A stretch of DNA of 64,000 nucleotides, from the NCBI RefSeq assembly GCF_014649335.1, contig NZ_BMSV01000004.1, forward strand, positions 434,001-498,000, read 5' to 3'. The first letter of the stretch is position 1, and every line of letters begins with the position of its first letter. The notes under the pieces are model-generated. The model saw nothing but the letters and a program-made list of their open reading frames with translations. It was not told the origin of the DNA and searched no databases. Below are positions 53,838-62,884 of this stretch, one piece after another. Origin of the DNA: Streptomyces roseolilacinus (GTDB lineage: Bacteria; Actinomycetota; Actinomycetes; Streptomycetales; Streptomycetaceae). Both the position numbers and the translations under genes were made by a program.

Positions 53838-55529
53838 TTACCCCGCCCGGCGGTGCACCTTGGCCCGGGACCGCTTTTCCATGTACATCCGCTGGTCGGC
53901 GGAGTTCAGCACCTCTTCGACGGACATCCCGCACTCCGCCCAGCCGATGCCGAAACTGGCGCCCACCCGCACCGCGCGCCCGTCCACCCGGATCGGCGGG
54001 ACGATGCCGTTGCGGAGGCGCGCGGCCAGGTCGGCGGCGTCGGCCGCGCCGAGCCCGTCGGCGAGGACGACGAACTCGTCGCCGCCGAGCCGGGCGACCG
54101 TGTCGCCGTCGCGGACCCCGGCAGTCAGCCGGTGGGCGACCTCGATGAGGACGGCGTCGCCGGTGTGGTGGCCGAACCGGTCGTTGATCGACTTGAAGCC
54201 GTCGAGGTCGCAGAAGAGGACCGCGAGGCCCTTCGTCCCGTCGTCGACCTCCCCGTCCGGCGCGACCGCGTGCACGTGGCCGTCGTACGTACCGACGCCC
54301 GCGCCCCCGGAGGGGTCGAAGCCGAAGCCGTCGCCGCGGTAGGCGTGCTCGTACTCGTACGCGCCGGCGGCACCGGCGTCGTACACGCCGCCGTAGGCCG
54401 GTTCGAAGCCGGCCGCGTCGGCGGCGGTGGCGCGGACGCGGTCGCCGGGGCGGGAGCACAGCCGGGCGCTGAGCCGGGCGCGCAGCTCGGCGCTGTTGGG
54501 CAGGCCGGTCAGCGCGTCGTGGGAGGCGCGGTGGGCGAGCTGGAGCTCGTGCCGCTTGCGCTCCTCGATGTCCTCGACGTGCGTGAGGAGGAAGCGGGGG
54601 CCGTCGGCGGTGTCGGCGACCACCGAGTTCCGCAGGGAGACCCAGACGTACGTGCCGTCCCGGCGGGCGAGGCGCAGCTCGGCGCGGCCGCCCTCGGCGG
54701 AGGTCCGCAGCAGCGTGCCCACGTCCTCGGGGTGGACGAGGTCCGCGAAGGAGTACCGGCGCATCACCGCGGCGGGCCGGCCGAGGAGCCGGCACAGCGC
54801 GTCGTTGGCCCGCAGCAGGCGGCCGTGCTGGTCGCCGCCCATCTCCGCGATGGCCATCCCGGACGGCGCGTACTCGAAGGCCTGCCGGAACGACTCCTCG
54901 CTGGCCCGGAGCGCCTGCTGTTCACGCTCCAGCCGCACGAGCGCCCGCTGCATGTTTGCTCGCAGGCGGGCATTGCTGATCGCAATCGCCGACTGGGAGG
55001 CGTACATCTGGAGCGCCTCGCGGCCCCAGGCGCCCGGACGGCGGCCGTTGCGGGGCCGGTCGACGGAGATGACGCCGAGCAGCTCCCGCTGGCCGCCGGA
55101 GGTGTACATGGGGGCGTAGAGCCGGTCGCGGGGGTGCCACTCGTCCTCGAAGCGGGGCTCGGGGCCGTCCGTGTGCCACTGGGGCACGTCGTCGTCTATG
55201 AGCACCCAGCCCTCGGTGTGCGGTATGAACCGCAGGTCGCCCCAGGCCTCCCCCATGTGGAGGCGCCGCTCCCAGGAGACGCGGGAGCCGACCCGGCCGG
55301 TGATCAGCGCTTCCGCCGCGGCGTTCCCGGCGAACGCGGCGACGACGAGGTCACCGTCGGGGCGGACGAGGTTGACGCAGGCCAGCTCGTAGCCGAGGCC
55401 GGTGATGACGCCGTCGGCGACGGTCTGCAGCGTGTCGGCCAGACTCCGGGCCGTGTTGAGGCCGGCGACGACCTGGTGCAGCTGCCGCAGGGTCGCAAGA
55501 CGGACGTACGGCTCCGACTCGGTCTCCAT
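53838..55529 (-). CDS. cdgB: GAF-PAS-GGDEF diguanylate cyclase (CdgB-like)
   Basis: 563 residues. GAF domain at about 15-185 (ITGLGYELACVNLVRPDG, LLGVISVDRPRN), PAS at about 205-325 (EESFRQAFEYAPSGMAIAE, DGTYVWVSLRNSVV), and GGDEF from about 337. The active motif is intact (RLGGDEFVV, 482-486), and an RxxD inhibitory site (RDGD) lies five residues before it. A 77-residue Gly/Ala/Tyr-rich insert (358-434) splits the GGDEF domain after HDALTGLPNSAELRARL. It makes cyclic di-GMP, which controls development through BldD. CdgB is the known streptomycete enzyme of this layout. Confidence 0.88.
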   Translation of the reverse strand: METESEPYVRLATLRQLHQVVAGLNTARSLADTLQTVADGVITGLGYELACVNLVRPDGDLVVAAFAGNAAAEALITGRVGSRVSWERRLHMGEAWGDLRFIPHTEGWVLIDDDVPQWHTDGPEPRFEDEWHPRDRLYAPMYTSGGQRELLGVISVDRPRNGRRPGAWGREALQMYASQSAIAISNARLRANMQRALVRLEREQQALRASEESFRQAFEYAPSGMAIAEMGGDQHGRLLRANDALCRLLGRPAAVMRRYSFADLVHPEDVGTLLRTSAEGGRAELRLARRDGTYVWVSLRNSVVADTADGPRFLLTHVEDIEERKRHELQLAHRASHDALTGLPNSAELRARLSARLCSRPGDRVRATAADAAGFEPAYGGVYDAGAAGAYEYEHAYRGDGFGFDPSGGAGVGTYDGHVHAVAPDGEVDDGTKGLAVLFCDLDGFKSINDRFGHHTGDAVLIEVAHRLTAGVRDGDTVARLGGDEFVVLADGLGAADAADLAARLRNGIVPPIRVDGRAVRVGASFGIGWAECGMSVEEVLNSADQRMYMEKRSRAKVHRRAG

Positions 55530-55660
55530 TTGCTCGCTCTCCCCGAGACCTCGACAGCAACAACTCCAGGTGTGTCAGCGGCGTTCTCGTGCGGTGTCAC
55601 CGGCCACTGAATCACAGCGAGCTGTGCCGTCGGTACACAGGGTCAACAATTACCGCCCTC

Positions 55661-55676
55661 TGTGACTCAAGTCACA
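55661..55676. promoter_or_regulatory. CRP-type palindrome
   Basis: TGTGACTCAAGTCACA is a perfect TGTGA-N6-TCACA and also fits the streptomycete Crp half-site layout GTG-N6-GNCAC. It lies 132 bases before the cyclase start and 124 bases before the flavin reductase start. A weaker CTGTG...CACAG pair is at 55622-55640. Confidence 0.6.
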
Positions 55677-55799
55677 GGAACTCGGGCGGAACCGGAGAAT
55701 CCCGGAAGCAAATCGATCCCGGGACCTAGGTCCGACGCGGTCCCGGCTGGTCCCCTGGCCCGATGCGACCGGGTGGCGGGCGAGGTTAGCGTTCCGGGT

Positions 55800-56348
55800 G
55801 TGCTGCCAACAACCCCGACCCCGGTGTCAGACTCCGACCTGCCCCATCCTGAAGGGGTGGGCAGCGAGGAGTTCCGTGCGGCGATGTCCCGGCTGGCGGC
55901 CGGCGTCGTCCTGGTGACGGCGGTGGAGCCGCCGCTGGACGAGGACGTCGGCATGACGGCGACGGCGTTCGTCTCGGTGTCGCTGGACCCGCCGCTGGTC
56001 CTGGTGAGCCTCCGCAGCGGTTCCCGCATGGACGACCTGCTGGCGGAGCAGCCGCTGTGGGGCGTCTCCGTCCTCGCGGAGGGCCAGCGGCACGTCGCGG
56101 GCCGGTTCGCGATGAAGGGCAGGATCAGCGACCGCCTGCTGTTCGCGGACCTCCCGTACACGCGCGGGGAGCTGACCGGGGCGCCGCTGATCGGCGGGGC
56201 GCTGGCGACGCTGGAGTGCCGGACGGAGCAGCGGGTGGAGGCCGGGGACCACACGCTGGTCGTCGCCCGCGTCCTGACGGCCGCCTTCCCGAGCCCGGAG
56301 GGCGCGCCCCTGACGTACTTCCGGGGGAGGTACCGCCACCTGGGGTAG
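55800..56348 (+). CDS. Flavin reductase family protein
   Basis: 182 residues, FMN-binding split barrel: FRAAMSRLAAGVVLVTA, MTATAFVSVSLDPPLVLVSL (flavin contact), WGVSVLAEGQRHVAGRFA and a C-terminal APLTYFRGRYRHLG. It supplies reduced FMN to monooxygenases or acts as an oxidoreductase itself. The start is uncertain: GTG 55800 and GTG 55824 are both in frame and lack a good ribosome binding site. It faces the cyclase gene across a 270-bp region with the CRP-type palindrome. Confidence 0.85.
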   Translation: MLPTTPTPVSDSDLPHPEGVGSEEFRAAMSRLAAGVVLVTAVEPPLDEDVGMTATAFVSVSLDPPLVLVSLRSGSRMDDLLAEQPLWGVSVLAEGQRHVAGRFAMKGRISDRLLFADLPYTRGELTGAPLIGGALATLECRTEQRVEAGDHTLVVARVLTAAFPSPEGAPLTYFRGRYRHLG

Positions 56349-56370
56349 GCCCGGCCGGGTCCCCGGGGCG

Positions 56371-56799
56371 CTAGGACCAGTCGCGCGCCGAGCGCCCGCG
56401 CTTGGTCTCGGAGCGCTGCTTCTTCTCCCGCAGCCGGCGTTCGTTGATGCCGCGCGGGATCCTCGTGGGCCGCCGGGTCCGCGGCGGGGGCGCCGTGGCC
56501 TCCGCGAGCAGCCCCGCCATCCGCACGGCCGCCGTCTCCCGGTTGCGCCACTGCGACCGGTGCTCGGAGGCCCGTACGACGAGGACGCCGCCGACCAGCC
56601 GTCCGGCGAGCCGCTCCAGGGCGCGCTCCTTCCAGACCGGCGGCAGCGCCTCCGTGCGGGCGAGGTCGAAGCGCAGCTCCACCTGGGAGTCGCTGGTGTT
56701 GACGTGCTGTCCACCCGGCCCGGAGGACCTGGAGAAACGCCACATCAGCTCGGCCTCCGGCAGGGAGACCGAGCCTCTGACGACATAGGGACCGGGCAT
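56371..56799 (-). CDS. arfB: Ribosome-rescue peptidyl-tRNA hydrolase ArfB
   Basis: 142 residues: release-factor-like GGQ domain FSRSSGPGGQHVNTSDSQVE, then a basic tail (RRPTRIPRGINERRLREKKQ) that enters the empty mRNA channel. It frees peptides on ribosomes stalled without a stop codon. ATG 56799 starts MPGPYVV, as relatives do; ATG 56808 is in frame. It is convergent with the flavin reductase, 22 bp apart. Confidence 0.92.
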   Translation of the reverse strand: MPGPYVVRGSVSLPEAELMWRFSRSSGPGGQHVNTSDSQVELRFDLARTEALPPVWKERALERLAGRLVGGVLVVRASEHRSQWRNRETAAVRMAGLLAEATAPPPRTRRPTRIPRGINERRLREKKQRSETKRGRSARDWS

Positions 56800-56938
56800 G
56801 TCACCCATGTTCCCCAACGGGCGCCCGCCGCGTCACGCGCTTTTCCACGGGCGACGGGCGAATCTGGAACCACCTCGCCCCTCCGGGCGTTATCAGCAGT
56901 GACGCCACAGCGCACTAGGCACAAGGAAAGGGACTTCC

Positions 56939-57514
56939 ATGGCTGTAAGCCTGTCCAAGGGCGGCAACGTCTCGCTGACCAAGGAGGCTCCGGGCCTCAC
57001 CGCCGTCACGGTGGGCCTCGGCTGGGACGTCCGCACCACCACCGGTACCGACTTCGACCTCGACGCCTCGGCCATCGGCGTCGACGCGGCCGGCAAGGTC
57101 GCCTCCGACGCCCACTTCGTCTTCTTCAACAACAAGTCCACCCCGGACGGCACCATCGTCCACACCGGTGACAACCGCACGGGTGAGGGCGGCGGCGACG
57201 ACGAGCAGATCAACGTCAACCTCGCCGACCTCCCGGCGAACGTCGACAAGATCGTCTTCCCGGTCTCCATCTACGACGCGGTCAACCGCTCGCAGAACTT
57301 CGGCCAGGTCCGCAACGCGTACATCCGCATCGTGAACCAGACCGGTGGCGCGGAGATCGCCCGCTACGACCTCAGCGAGGACGCCGCGACGGAGACCGCC
57401 ATGGTCTTCGGCGAGCTGTACCGGAACGGCGCCGAGTGGAAGTTCCGCGCGGTCGGCCAGGGCTACGCCTCGGGCCTGGAGGGCATCGCCCGCGACTTCG
57501 GTGTGAACGTCTGA
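56939..57514 (+). CDS. terD: TerD-family tellurium-resistance/stress protein
   Basis: 191 residues, almost exactly the family's length: [38 protein letters not shown] (calcium-binding Asp cluster), [18 protein letters not shown] and [16 protein letters not shown]. TerD proteins bind calcium and belong to ter operons for tellurite, phage and stress response. This copy stands alone. A long hairpin at 57558-57599 follows. GAAAGG precedes the ATG. Confidence 0.95.
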   Translation: MAVSLSKGGNVSLTKEAPGLTAVTVGLGWDVRTTTGTDFDLDASAIGVDAAGKVASDAHFVFFNNKSTPDGTIVHTGDNRTGEGGGDDEQINVNLADLPANVDKIVFPVSIYDAVNRSQNFGQVRNAYIRIVNQTGGAEIARYDLSEDAATETAMVFGELYRNGAEWKFRAVGQGYASGLEGIARDFGVNV

Positions 57515-57557
57515 TCCACGCGCCCCGCGGACGCGCCCGCGTCCGCCCGCGGCGCTG

Positions 57558-57599
57558 ACGACGGGCCCCGGTGGCGGTCGCCGCTCCGGGGCCCGTCGT
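57558..57599 (+). terminator. Hairpin terminator of terD
   Basis: Stem ACGACGGGCCCCGG with its complement CCGGGGCCCGTCGT, plus an inner GCGG/CCGC stem; 44 bases after the terD stop. It stands just before the GNAT gene. Confidence 0.75.
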
Positions 57600-57616
57600 T
57601 GCCTACTGTGGGCCGC

Positions 57617-58129
57617 ATGATCGTCGAACCGCTGGAGCTCGGCGAGGAGGGCGCCCTGCCGGGCCCGCTCCTCACCGAGCTCACCGACCTGTACGCGTCG
57701 AACCGGGAGTTCCAGCAGCTCAGCGGGGAGTTCCCGGACCCCGACGACATCCGGCCCGAGCAGGTCGCCGCCTCGCTCGCCGAGGAGCTGGCGCAGCCGG
57801 GGGCCGAGGTGCTGCTGGCGCGTTCGGCCGGGCGGGTGATCGGCGTCTCGGTGACCCTGGCCCACCACCCGGACCCCGACGACCCGGACCCGTGGATCGG
57901 GCTGCTGATGGTGCACGGCCGGGACCACCGCATGGGCTTCGGCCGGGAGCTGACGGAGATCGTCGAGAAGCGGTTCCGGGCCGTGGGCCGCACGGGCGTC
58001 AAGCTCGCCGTGCTCGACAACAACCGCAAGGCGCTGACCTTCTGGCGGTCCCTCGGGTACGAGGAGGTCGGCCGCCGCAAGGACCGCAGGCTGGGCCGGG
58101 ACTGCGTGGTGCTCCGCAAGCGGCTGTAG
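57617..58129 (+). CDS. GNAT-family N-acetyltransferase
   Basis: 170 residues with the acetyl-CoA fold: ARSAGRVIGVSVTLAHH (beta 2-3), IGLLMVHGRDHRMGFGRELT (motif A, with H-RMGFG in place of the usual R/Q-x-x-G-x-G/A), and AVLDNNRKALTFWRSLGYE (motif B). The substrate is unknown. It is convergent with the peptidase gene. Confidence 0.88.
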   Translation: MIVEPLELGEEGALPGPLLTELTDLYASNREFQQLSGEFPDPDDIRPEQVAASLAEELAQPGAEVLLARSAGRVIGVSVTLAHHPDPDDPDPWIGLLMVHGRDHRMGFGRELTEIVEKRFRAVGRTGVKLAVLDNNRKALTFWRSLGYEEVGRRKDRRLGRDCVVLRKRL

Positions 58130-58139
58130 GCGGGCCGCG

Positions 58140-59531
58140 TCAGGGCGCGTCCGGCCTCTCCCCGCCGTACAGCCAGGTGTCCCACAGCCCGGTCAGGTCC
58201 TCGCCGGTCTCCTCCTCCACGTACGCGGTGAAGTCGTCCGTCGAGGCGTTGCCGTGCCGGTGCCCGGCCGCCCAGCCGCGGAGCAGGCCGAAGAAGGCGT
58301 CGTCGCCGACCGCCTGGCGGACCTTGTGCAGCACCATCGCGCCCCGGTCGTACACGGGCGGCCCGGAGACGTCGGCGGCGGTCGGCGGCTCGGCGGGCGG
58401 GAACGCCCAGTTCGCGGGGTCCGCGAAGGCCTCCTCGAAGCTCTCCTGCGCGGGCGTGTCCTCGAAGTCCTCCGCGTACAGCCACTCGGCGTACTGGGCG
58501 AAGCCCTCGTTGAGCCACATGTCCCGCCACGACCGGGGCGAGACGGAGTTGCCGTACCACTGGTGGGCCAGCTCGTGGACGAGGATGCCGGTGGTGAACT
58601 GGTCCTGCGGTATGACCGGCCGCGCCTGCGTCTCCAGGGCGTACGAGGAGTCGCCCGGCCGCTCGACGATCACCCCGGAGGAGGAGAAGGGGTACGGGCC
58701 GAAGTTCCCCGCCAGCCAGTCCAGCAGCTCGGGCAGCCGGGCCAGCAGGTCCGCGCTCTCCTCCGTGACGGTCCGGTCGGTGGCCGTGACCACGGGCAGT
58801 CCGGCCGGGGTGCGGGTGGTGGCGACGTCGAACCGGCCGACGGCGAGCGTCGCCAGGTAGCTCGCCATCGGCTCGGTGGTCCGCCAGGTGGCGGTGGTGC
58901 GGCCGCCCCGGGTGACGGCCCGGCCGGGCAGCCCGTTGGAGACGGCCTGGACGCCGGAGGGGACGGTGACCGTGACGGCGTACGTCGCCTTGTCGGACGG
59001 GTGGTGGTTGCCGGGGAACCACGCCATCGACCCCGTCGGCTCGCCGAGCGCGACCGCCCCGTCCGCCGTCCGCAGCCAGCCCTCCCGCGACCCGTCGGGG
59101 TCGGTGATCGTACGCGGGGCGCCCGAGTAGCGGACGACGGCGCGGAAGACGGCACCGTCGCCGATGTCGGCGCGCGGCCGGAGCGTCACCTCGTGCCCGG
59201 CGCGCCGGACGGAGGCCGGGTCGCCGTCGACGGTGGCGCCGTGGACGGTGAGCCCGGCCAGGTCCAGGTTGAAGGAGCTGAGGCCCTGGGTGGCCCGGGC
59301 GGTGATCTCGGCGGTGCCGTCCAGGCGCCCGGTGGCGGGGTCGTAGGCGACGGTGAGGGCGTAGTGCCGCACGTCGTAGCCGCCGTTGCCGAGGCGCGGG
59401 AAGTACGGGTCCCGCAGGCCGGCGGCGCCGGGGGTGCCGGTGACGCCGCCCGTGCAGCCGGCCGTGGACAGCAGCAGCAGCGCGGCGAGCGACGCGGAGG
59501 CGGGGCCCCTCCCCCTCTTCCCATGGGTCAC
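58140..59531 (-). CDS. M1-family metallopeptidase lipoprotein
   Basis: 463 residues with a lipobox (STAGC). Zinc site HELAHQWYGN plus downstream Glu in NEGFAQYAE; the exopeptidase-type GxMEN-like region is GSMAWFPGNHHPSD at the place where family members bind the N-terminus. It lacks the C-terminal domain of large aminopeptidase N, so it is the short secreted form. It trims peptides outside the membrane. GTG start. Confidence 0.93.
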   Translation of the reverse strand: MTHGKRGRGPASASLAALLLLSTAGCTGGVTGTPGAAGLRDPYFPRLGNGGYDVRHYALTVAYDPATGRLDGTAEITARATQGLSSFNLDLAGLTVHGATVDGDPASVRRAGHEVTLRPRADIGDGAVFRAVVRYSGAPRTITDPDGSREGWLRTADGAVALGEPTGSMAWFPGNHHPSDKATYAVTVTVPSGVQAVSNGLPGRAVTRGGRTTATWRTTEPMASYLATLAVGRFDVATTRTPAGLPVVTATDRTVTEESADLLARLPELLDWLAGNFGPYPFSSSGVIVERPGDSSYALETQARPVIPQDQFTTGILVHELAHQWYGNSVSPRSWRDMWLNEGFAQYAEWLYAEDFEDTPAQESFEEAFADPANWAFPPAEPPTAADVSGPPVYDRGAMVLHKVRQAVGDDAFFGLLRGWAAGHRHGNASTDDFTAYVEEETGEDLTGLWDTWLYGGERPDAP

Positions 59532-59595
59532 CCGGTGATCCTAAGCGGACGCCGCGCCCCGGCACACGGCCGCCGGCCGGCCGTGCGGCGTCCGG

Positions 59596-60165
59596 TCAGC
59601 GGACGCCGAGCGCCGCGGCGCCGGCCCGCGCGTACGCCTCGTCGAGGGCGCCGCTCGGGGCGCCGGCCACGCCGATGCCGGCGACGGGCGCGCCGTCCAC
59701 GGCCACGGGGACGCCGCCGCCGAGGAACAGCGTGCCGGGGATGTCCTTCAGGGTGGGCGTGGTCTCCAGGCGCTTGACCAGGTCGGACGTCGGGGCGTTC
59801 CAGGAGACGGCGGTGTACGCCTTGCGCTGGGCCGACTCGTACGACTGCGGGCCCGCGCCGTCGCCGCGCAGGACGGCGACCGTGGTGCCGTTGCGGTCGA
59901 CGACGGCGACGGTGACCTGCCGGCCGTCCTGGCGGGCGGCCTTCAGCGCGGCCTGGGCGGCGCGGGTGGCGGCGTCGACGGTGAGGTGGCGGGTCCGGTG
60001 CACGTTCCGGTCGGCGGCCTCGGCGGTCTCGGCGGCCGGTGCCTGCCGCGGCGTGGAGGCGGTGGCGGAGACCGCGCCGAACGTACCGGCGGAGAGGGCG
60101 GCCGCGGCGAGGGCGCCGATCAGGAGGCGGGTGCGGGGGGAGGTCTTCTCGCGGCGGGTTTCCAT
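59596..60165 (-). CDS. hbpS: HbpS-like extracellular haem-binding redox sensor
   Basis: 189 residues: signal peptide (LLIGALAAAALSAGTFGAVS) and a GlcG/HbpS (DUF336) domain: VTVAVVDRNGTTVAVLRGDG, ESAQRKAYTAVSW, GTLFLGGGVPVAVDG and VAGIGVAGAPSG. In S. reticuli HbpS binds haem and iron and, under oxidative stress, activates the sensor kinase SenS. It is divergent from the kinase gene here. Confidence 0.9.
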   Translation of the reverse strand: METRREKTSPRTRLLIGALAAAALSAGTFGAVSATASTPRQAPAAETAEAADRNVHRTRHLTVDAATRAAQAALKAARQDGRQVTVAVVDRNGTTVAVLRGDGAGPQSYESAQRKAYTAVSWNAPTSDLVKRLETTPTLKDIPGTLFLGGGVPVAVDGAPVAGIGVAGAPSGALDEAYARAGAAALGVR

Positions 60166-60388
60166 GGGGGCTCCAAGGTGTCGGGGGTCGGTCGCCGGAG
60201 GGGCGCGGGGCCCGGTGCGGGCCCCGGTACCGGACCCGAGGCGGGCTCCGGTGCGGGCCCGGTGCGGGCCCGGTGCGGCACCTCCACCCTCCCGCCGTGA
60301 CGCGGGGCCCCGCGTCGCCGGAGGGGGTGACAGGGGGGTCGGCCGATCGGCTGATGCCGCGCGGCGCGCGGCGGCGGAGGATGGGGAC
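60166..60388. promoter_or_regulatory. Divergent hbpS/senS promoter region with short direct repeats
   Basis: 222 bp between the two starts. At 60210-60285 the motif GGTGCGGGCCC occurs repeatedly (with GGTACCGGACC variants), an expected area for SenR binding. I cannot assign promoter boxes with confidence. Confidence 0.4.
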
Positions 60389-61642
60389 GTGACGCACACG
60401 GACACACCGGAGGCCCCCGGGCACGCTCCGGACCGGGCCCCCGACCCGGTGCCGGTCCCGGACGGGGCCGGGGACGCGGACGCCCGCCGGCTGGCGCGGG
60501 TGATGCACGCGGCCTTCTTCCTGCTGCTCGCCGCCTCCCTGGCCCGGTACCTGCTGCGCCACCCCTGGGACGGCCCGGCCGGCTGGGTCGTCGCCCTGTC
60601 GGCGGCGCTGGCCGGGCTGTACGTCCTCGGCCCCGGCGCGGCCGCCCCCGCGCGGCGCGGCCGGGCGTGGCTGCTCACCGTGGTGGCGGTGTGGATGGTG
60701 CTGGTGGTCGTGGCGCCGAGCTTCGCGCTGTGCGCCGTGCCCCTGCTGTACACCGGGCTGCGGCTGCTGCCGCCGCGCGCCGCGCTGGTGCTGGTCGGGC
60801 TGCTGACGCTGTTCGTGGTCGTCGCCCTGCAGAAGCTCGCGGACTCCGGGGTCGACCCGGTGCTGCTGGTGGCGCCGCCCGCCGCCGCGGCCATCGCGAC
60901 GGCCGTGTTCGTCCTCGCCCAGCGGCAGGCCGACCGGCAGCGGGCGCTCATCGGGGACCTGCTGCGCACCCGCCGCGAGCTGGCCGCGACCGAGCGGCGC
61001 GAGGGCACCCTCGCGGAGCGGCAGCGGCTGGCGATGGAGATCCACGACACCCTCGCGCAGGGCCTGTCGAGCCAGCGGATGCTGCTCCAGGCCGCCGACC
61101 GCACGTGGGACGGCGACCCGGAGGCGGCGCGCCGCCACGTCCGTACCGCCGCGTCGATCGCCGAGCACAATCTCGCCGAGGCCCGCCGCTTCGTCCACGA
61201 CCTGGCCCCCGCCGACCTGGCCGCCGGCGGCGGCGACCTGGCGAAGGCGCTGGCGGCCCTCGCCGCCCGCGAGACGACCGCCGCGCTCCGGGTCCGCTTC
61301 CACGCCGAGGGCGACGGCGGGCCCCTGCCCGACCGGGTGGCGTCGGCGCTGCTGCGGATCGCGCAGGGCGCCCTCGCGAACGTACGGGAGCACGCCGGGG
61401 CCACCACCGCCGCGGTCACCCTGACCCGCCTGGACGACCAGGTGGTGCTGGACGTGGCGGACGACGGCCGCGGCTTCGACCCGTCCGGCGCCCCGGCGCG
61501 CGGCGGGGGCGTGCGGGGCCACGGCCTGCCCGCGATGCGCGCCCGGCTGGCGGCGCTGGGCGGCACCCTGACGGTGGAGTCCGCGCCGGACGAGGGCACG
61601 GTCCTGTCCGCGTCGGTCCCCGTGGAAGCGGCCACCCGATGA
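60389..61642 (+). CDS. senS: SenS-like sensor histidine kinase
   Basis: 417 residues: hydrophilic N-terminus, five or six membrane helices (AAFFLLLAASLARYLL to IATAVFVLAQ), a dimerisation/His region RLAMEIHDTLAQGLSSQRML (His is the phosphoacceptor), and HATPase_c with DVADDGRGFDP and GHGLPAMRARL. NarL-type kinase. GTG start follows GGAGG. It senses oxidative stress through HbpS in the model system. Confidence 0.9.
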   Translation: MTHTDTPEAPGHAPDRAPDPVPVPDGAGDADARRLARVMHAAFFLLLAASLARYLLRHPWDGPAGWVVALSAALAGLYVLGPGAAAPARRGRAWLLTVVAVWMVLVVVAPSFALCAVPLLYTGLRLLPPRAALVLVGLLTLFVVVALQKLADSGVDPVLLVAPPAAAAIATAVFVLAQRQADRQRALIGDLLRTRRELAATERREGTLAERQRLAMEIHDTLAQGLSSQRMLLQAADRTWDGDPEAARRHVRTAASIAEHNLAEARRFVHDLAPADLAAGGGDLAKALAALAARETTAALRVRFHAEGDGGPLPDRVASALLRIAQGALANVREHAGATTAAVTLTRLDDQVVLDVADDGRGFDPSGAPARGGGVRGHGLPAMRARLAALGGTLTVESAPDEGTVLSASVPVEAATR

Positions 61643-62268
61643 CGGCGGGGACGATCCGGGTGCTGCTCTGCGACGACCACGCGGTCGTCCGCGCGGGCCT
61701 GCTGGCCCTGCTGGGCAGCGAGCCGGGCATGGAGGTCGTCGGCGAGGCGGGCAGCGGCGAGGAGGCCGTCGCGCGGGCGGCGCGGCTGCGCCCCGACGTG
61801 GTCCTGATGGACCTCCAGCTGGGGCCCGGCATGGACGGCGTGGAGGCCACCCGCCGCATCGCGTCGTCCGGCGTCCGGGTCCTCGTCCTCACCACGTACG
61901 ACACGGACGCCGACGTCACCCGCGCCGTCGGCGCGGGCGCCACCGGCTACCTCCTCAAGGCCGAGCGCCCCGAGGAGCTGTTCACCGCGATCCGCGCGGC
62001 CGCCGAGGGCCGCACGGCCCTGTCCGCCCCCGTCGCCGGCCGCGTCATGGACCGCGCCCGCGGCGCCGCGGGCCCCTCCCTGACCGCCCGCGAGCGCGAC
62101 ATCCTGCGCCAGCTGGCCCGCGGGCTCGGCAACCGCGACATCGCCCGCGCCCTCTTCATCAGCGAGGCGACGGTCAAGACCCACCTGAGCCGCGTCTACG
62201 CCAAGCTCGGCGTCGACACCCGCGCGGGCGCGGTGGCGGTCGCCAAGGAGCAACGCCTCCTCCCGTGA
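61639..62268 (+). CDS. senR: SenR-like NarL-type response regulator
   Basis: 209 residues: receiver domain with IRVLLCDDHAVVRAGL (acidic pair), phospho-Asp in VVLMDLQLGPGMDG, and a C-terminal LuxR-type helix-turn-helix LTARERDILRQLARGLGNRD, ISEATVKTHLSRVYAKL. ATG overlaps the kinase stop by 4 bp (ATGA). In S. reticuli SenR controls the furS-cpeB and hbpS promoters. Confidence 0.93.
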   Translation: MTAGTIRVLLCDDHAVVRAGLLALLGSEPGMEVVGEAGSGEEAVARAARLRPDVVLMDLQLGPGMDGVEATRRIASSGVRVLVLTTYDTDADVTRAVGAGATGYLLKAERPEELFTAIRAAAEGRTALSAPVAGRVMDRARGAAGPSLTARERDILRQLARGLGNRDIARALFISEATVKTHLSRVYAKLGVDTRAGAVAVAKEQRLLP

Positions 62269-62804
62269 CCTCCCGGTCCCGGCGACGTGACACCATCGCG
62301 TACGTGCTCGACATCGGCTACTCGCTCTCCCGTCGCTTCCCCGACCCCCCGCAGACCGACTACCGGCGGGCCGACGTGCACGCCCTGCGGCACGACCTGT
62401 TCTGCGGGGACGTGTACCTCGCGGACACCGAGGCCGACCGGGAGGTGTCCACGGCCTGGGGATGGGTGCCGGTGCTCGACTTCGCCTGGGCGCTGTGCGA
62501 CATCGTCGAGCGGCTCGACCGGGACCCGCGCGGCAGCCGGGCGGCGCAGCCGCAGTACGCCGAGCTGGACTTCACCGAGTCCACCGACCGGATGCTGTTC
62601 GAGCGCCGCTTCGGCTGGGTCGACGTGGAGGCGGACTGGATGCCCGGGGACGAGCCGCCGCTCACCTTCGGCCACGCCGAGCTGCGCCGGGAGGCGCGGG
62701 ACTTCCTGCACGACCTGATCGCCGACCTCGTCGACCTGCACGAGGACCTCGCCGACAACCCGGTCGTCTGGGACCTCCAGGCCCGCTTCCCCCGCCTGCC
62801 CTGA
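62265..62804 (+). CDS. Hypothetical acidic protein
   Basis: 179 residues if it begins at GTG 62265, which overlaps the senR stop by 4 bp; GTG 62304 (VLDIGYSLSRRF) is an alternative. Acidic and aromatic-rich (CGDVYLADTEADREV, WGWVPVLDFAWALCDIVERL, LIADLVDLHEDLADNP), with no signal or membrane segment. I recognise no family. The coupling suggests expression with senS-senR. Confidence 0.75.
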   Translation: MTSRSRRRDTIAYVLDIGYSLSRRFPDPPQTDYRRADVHALRHDLFCGDVYLADTEADREVSTAWGWVPVLDFAWALCDIVERLDRDPRGSRAAQPQYAELDFTESTDRMLFERRFGWVDVEADWMPGDEPPLTFGHAELRREARDFLHDLIADLVDLHEDLADNPVVWDLQARFPRLP

Positions 62805-62884
62805 GCGGCCCGCGCCGGCACGTCACGAAACCGGACCGCCGTCGGTCTACCTGGTGAGAGCACCCCGCCCCACCAGGAGGAGTC

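Noticed and set aside
55661..55676. BldD box before the diguanylate cyclase
   Set aside because: The spacing between TGAC and GTCA is four bases, not five, and the sequence fits a CRP site better.
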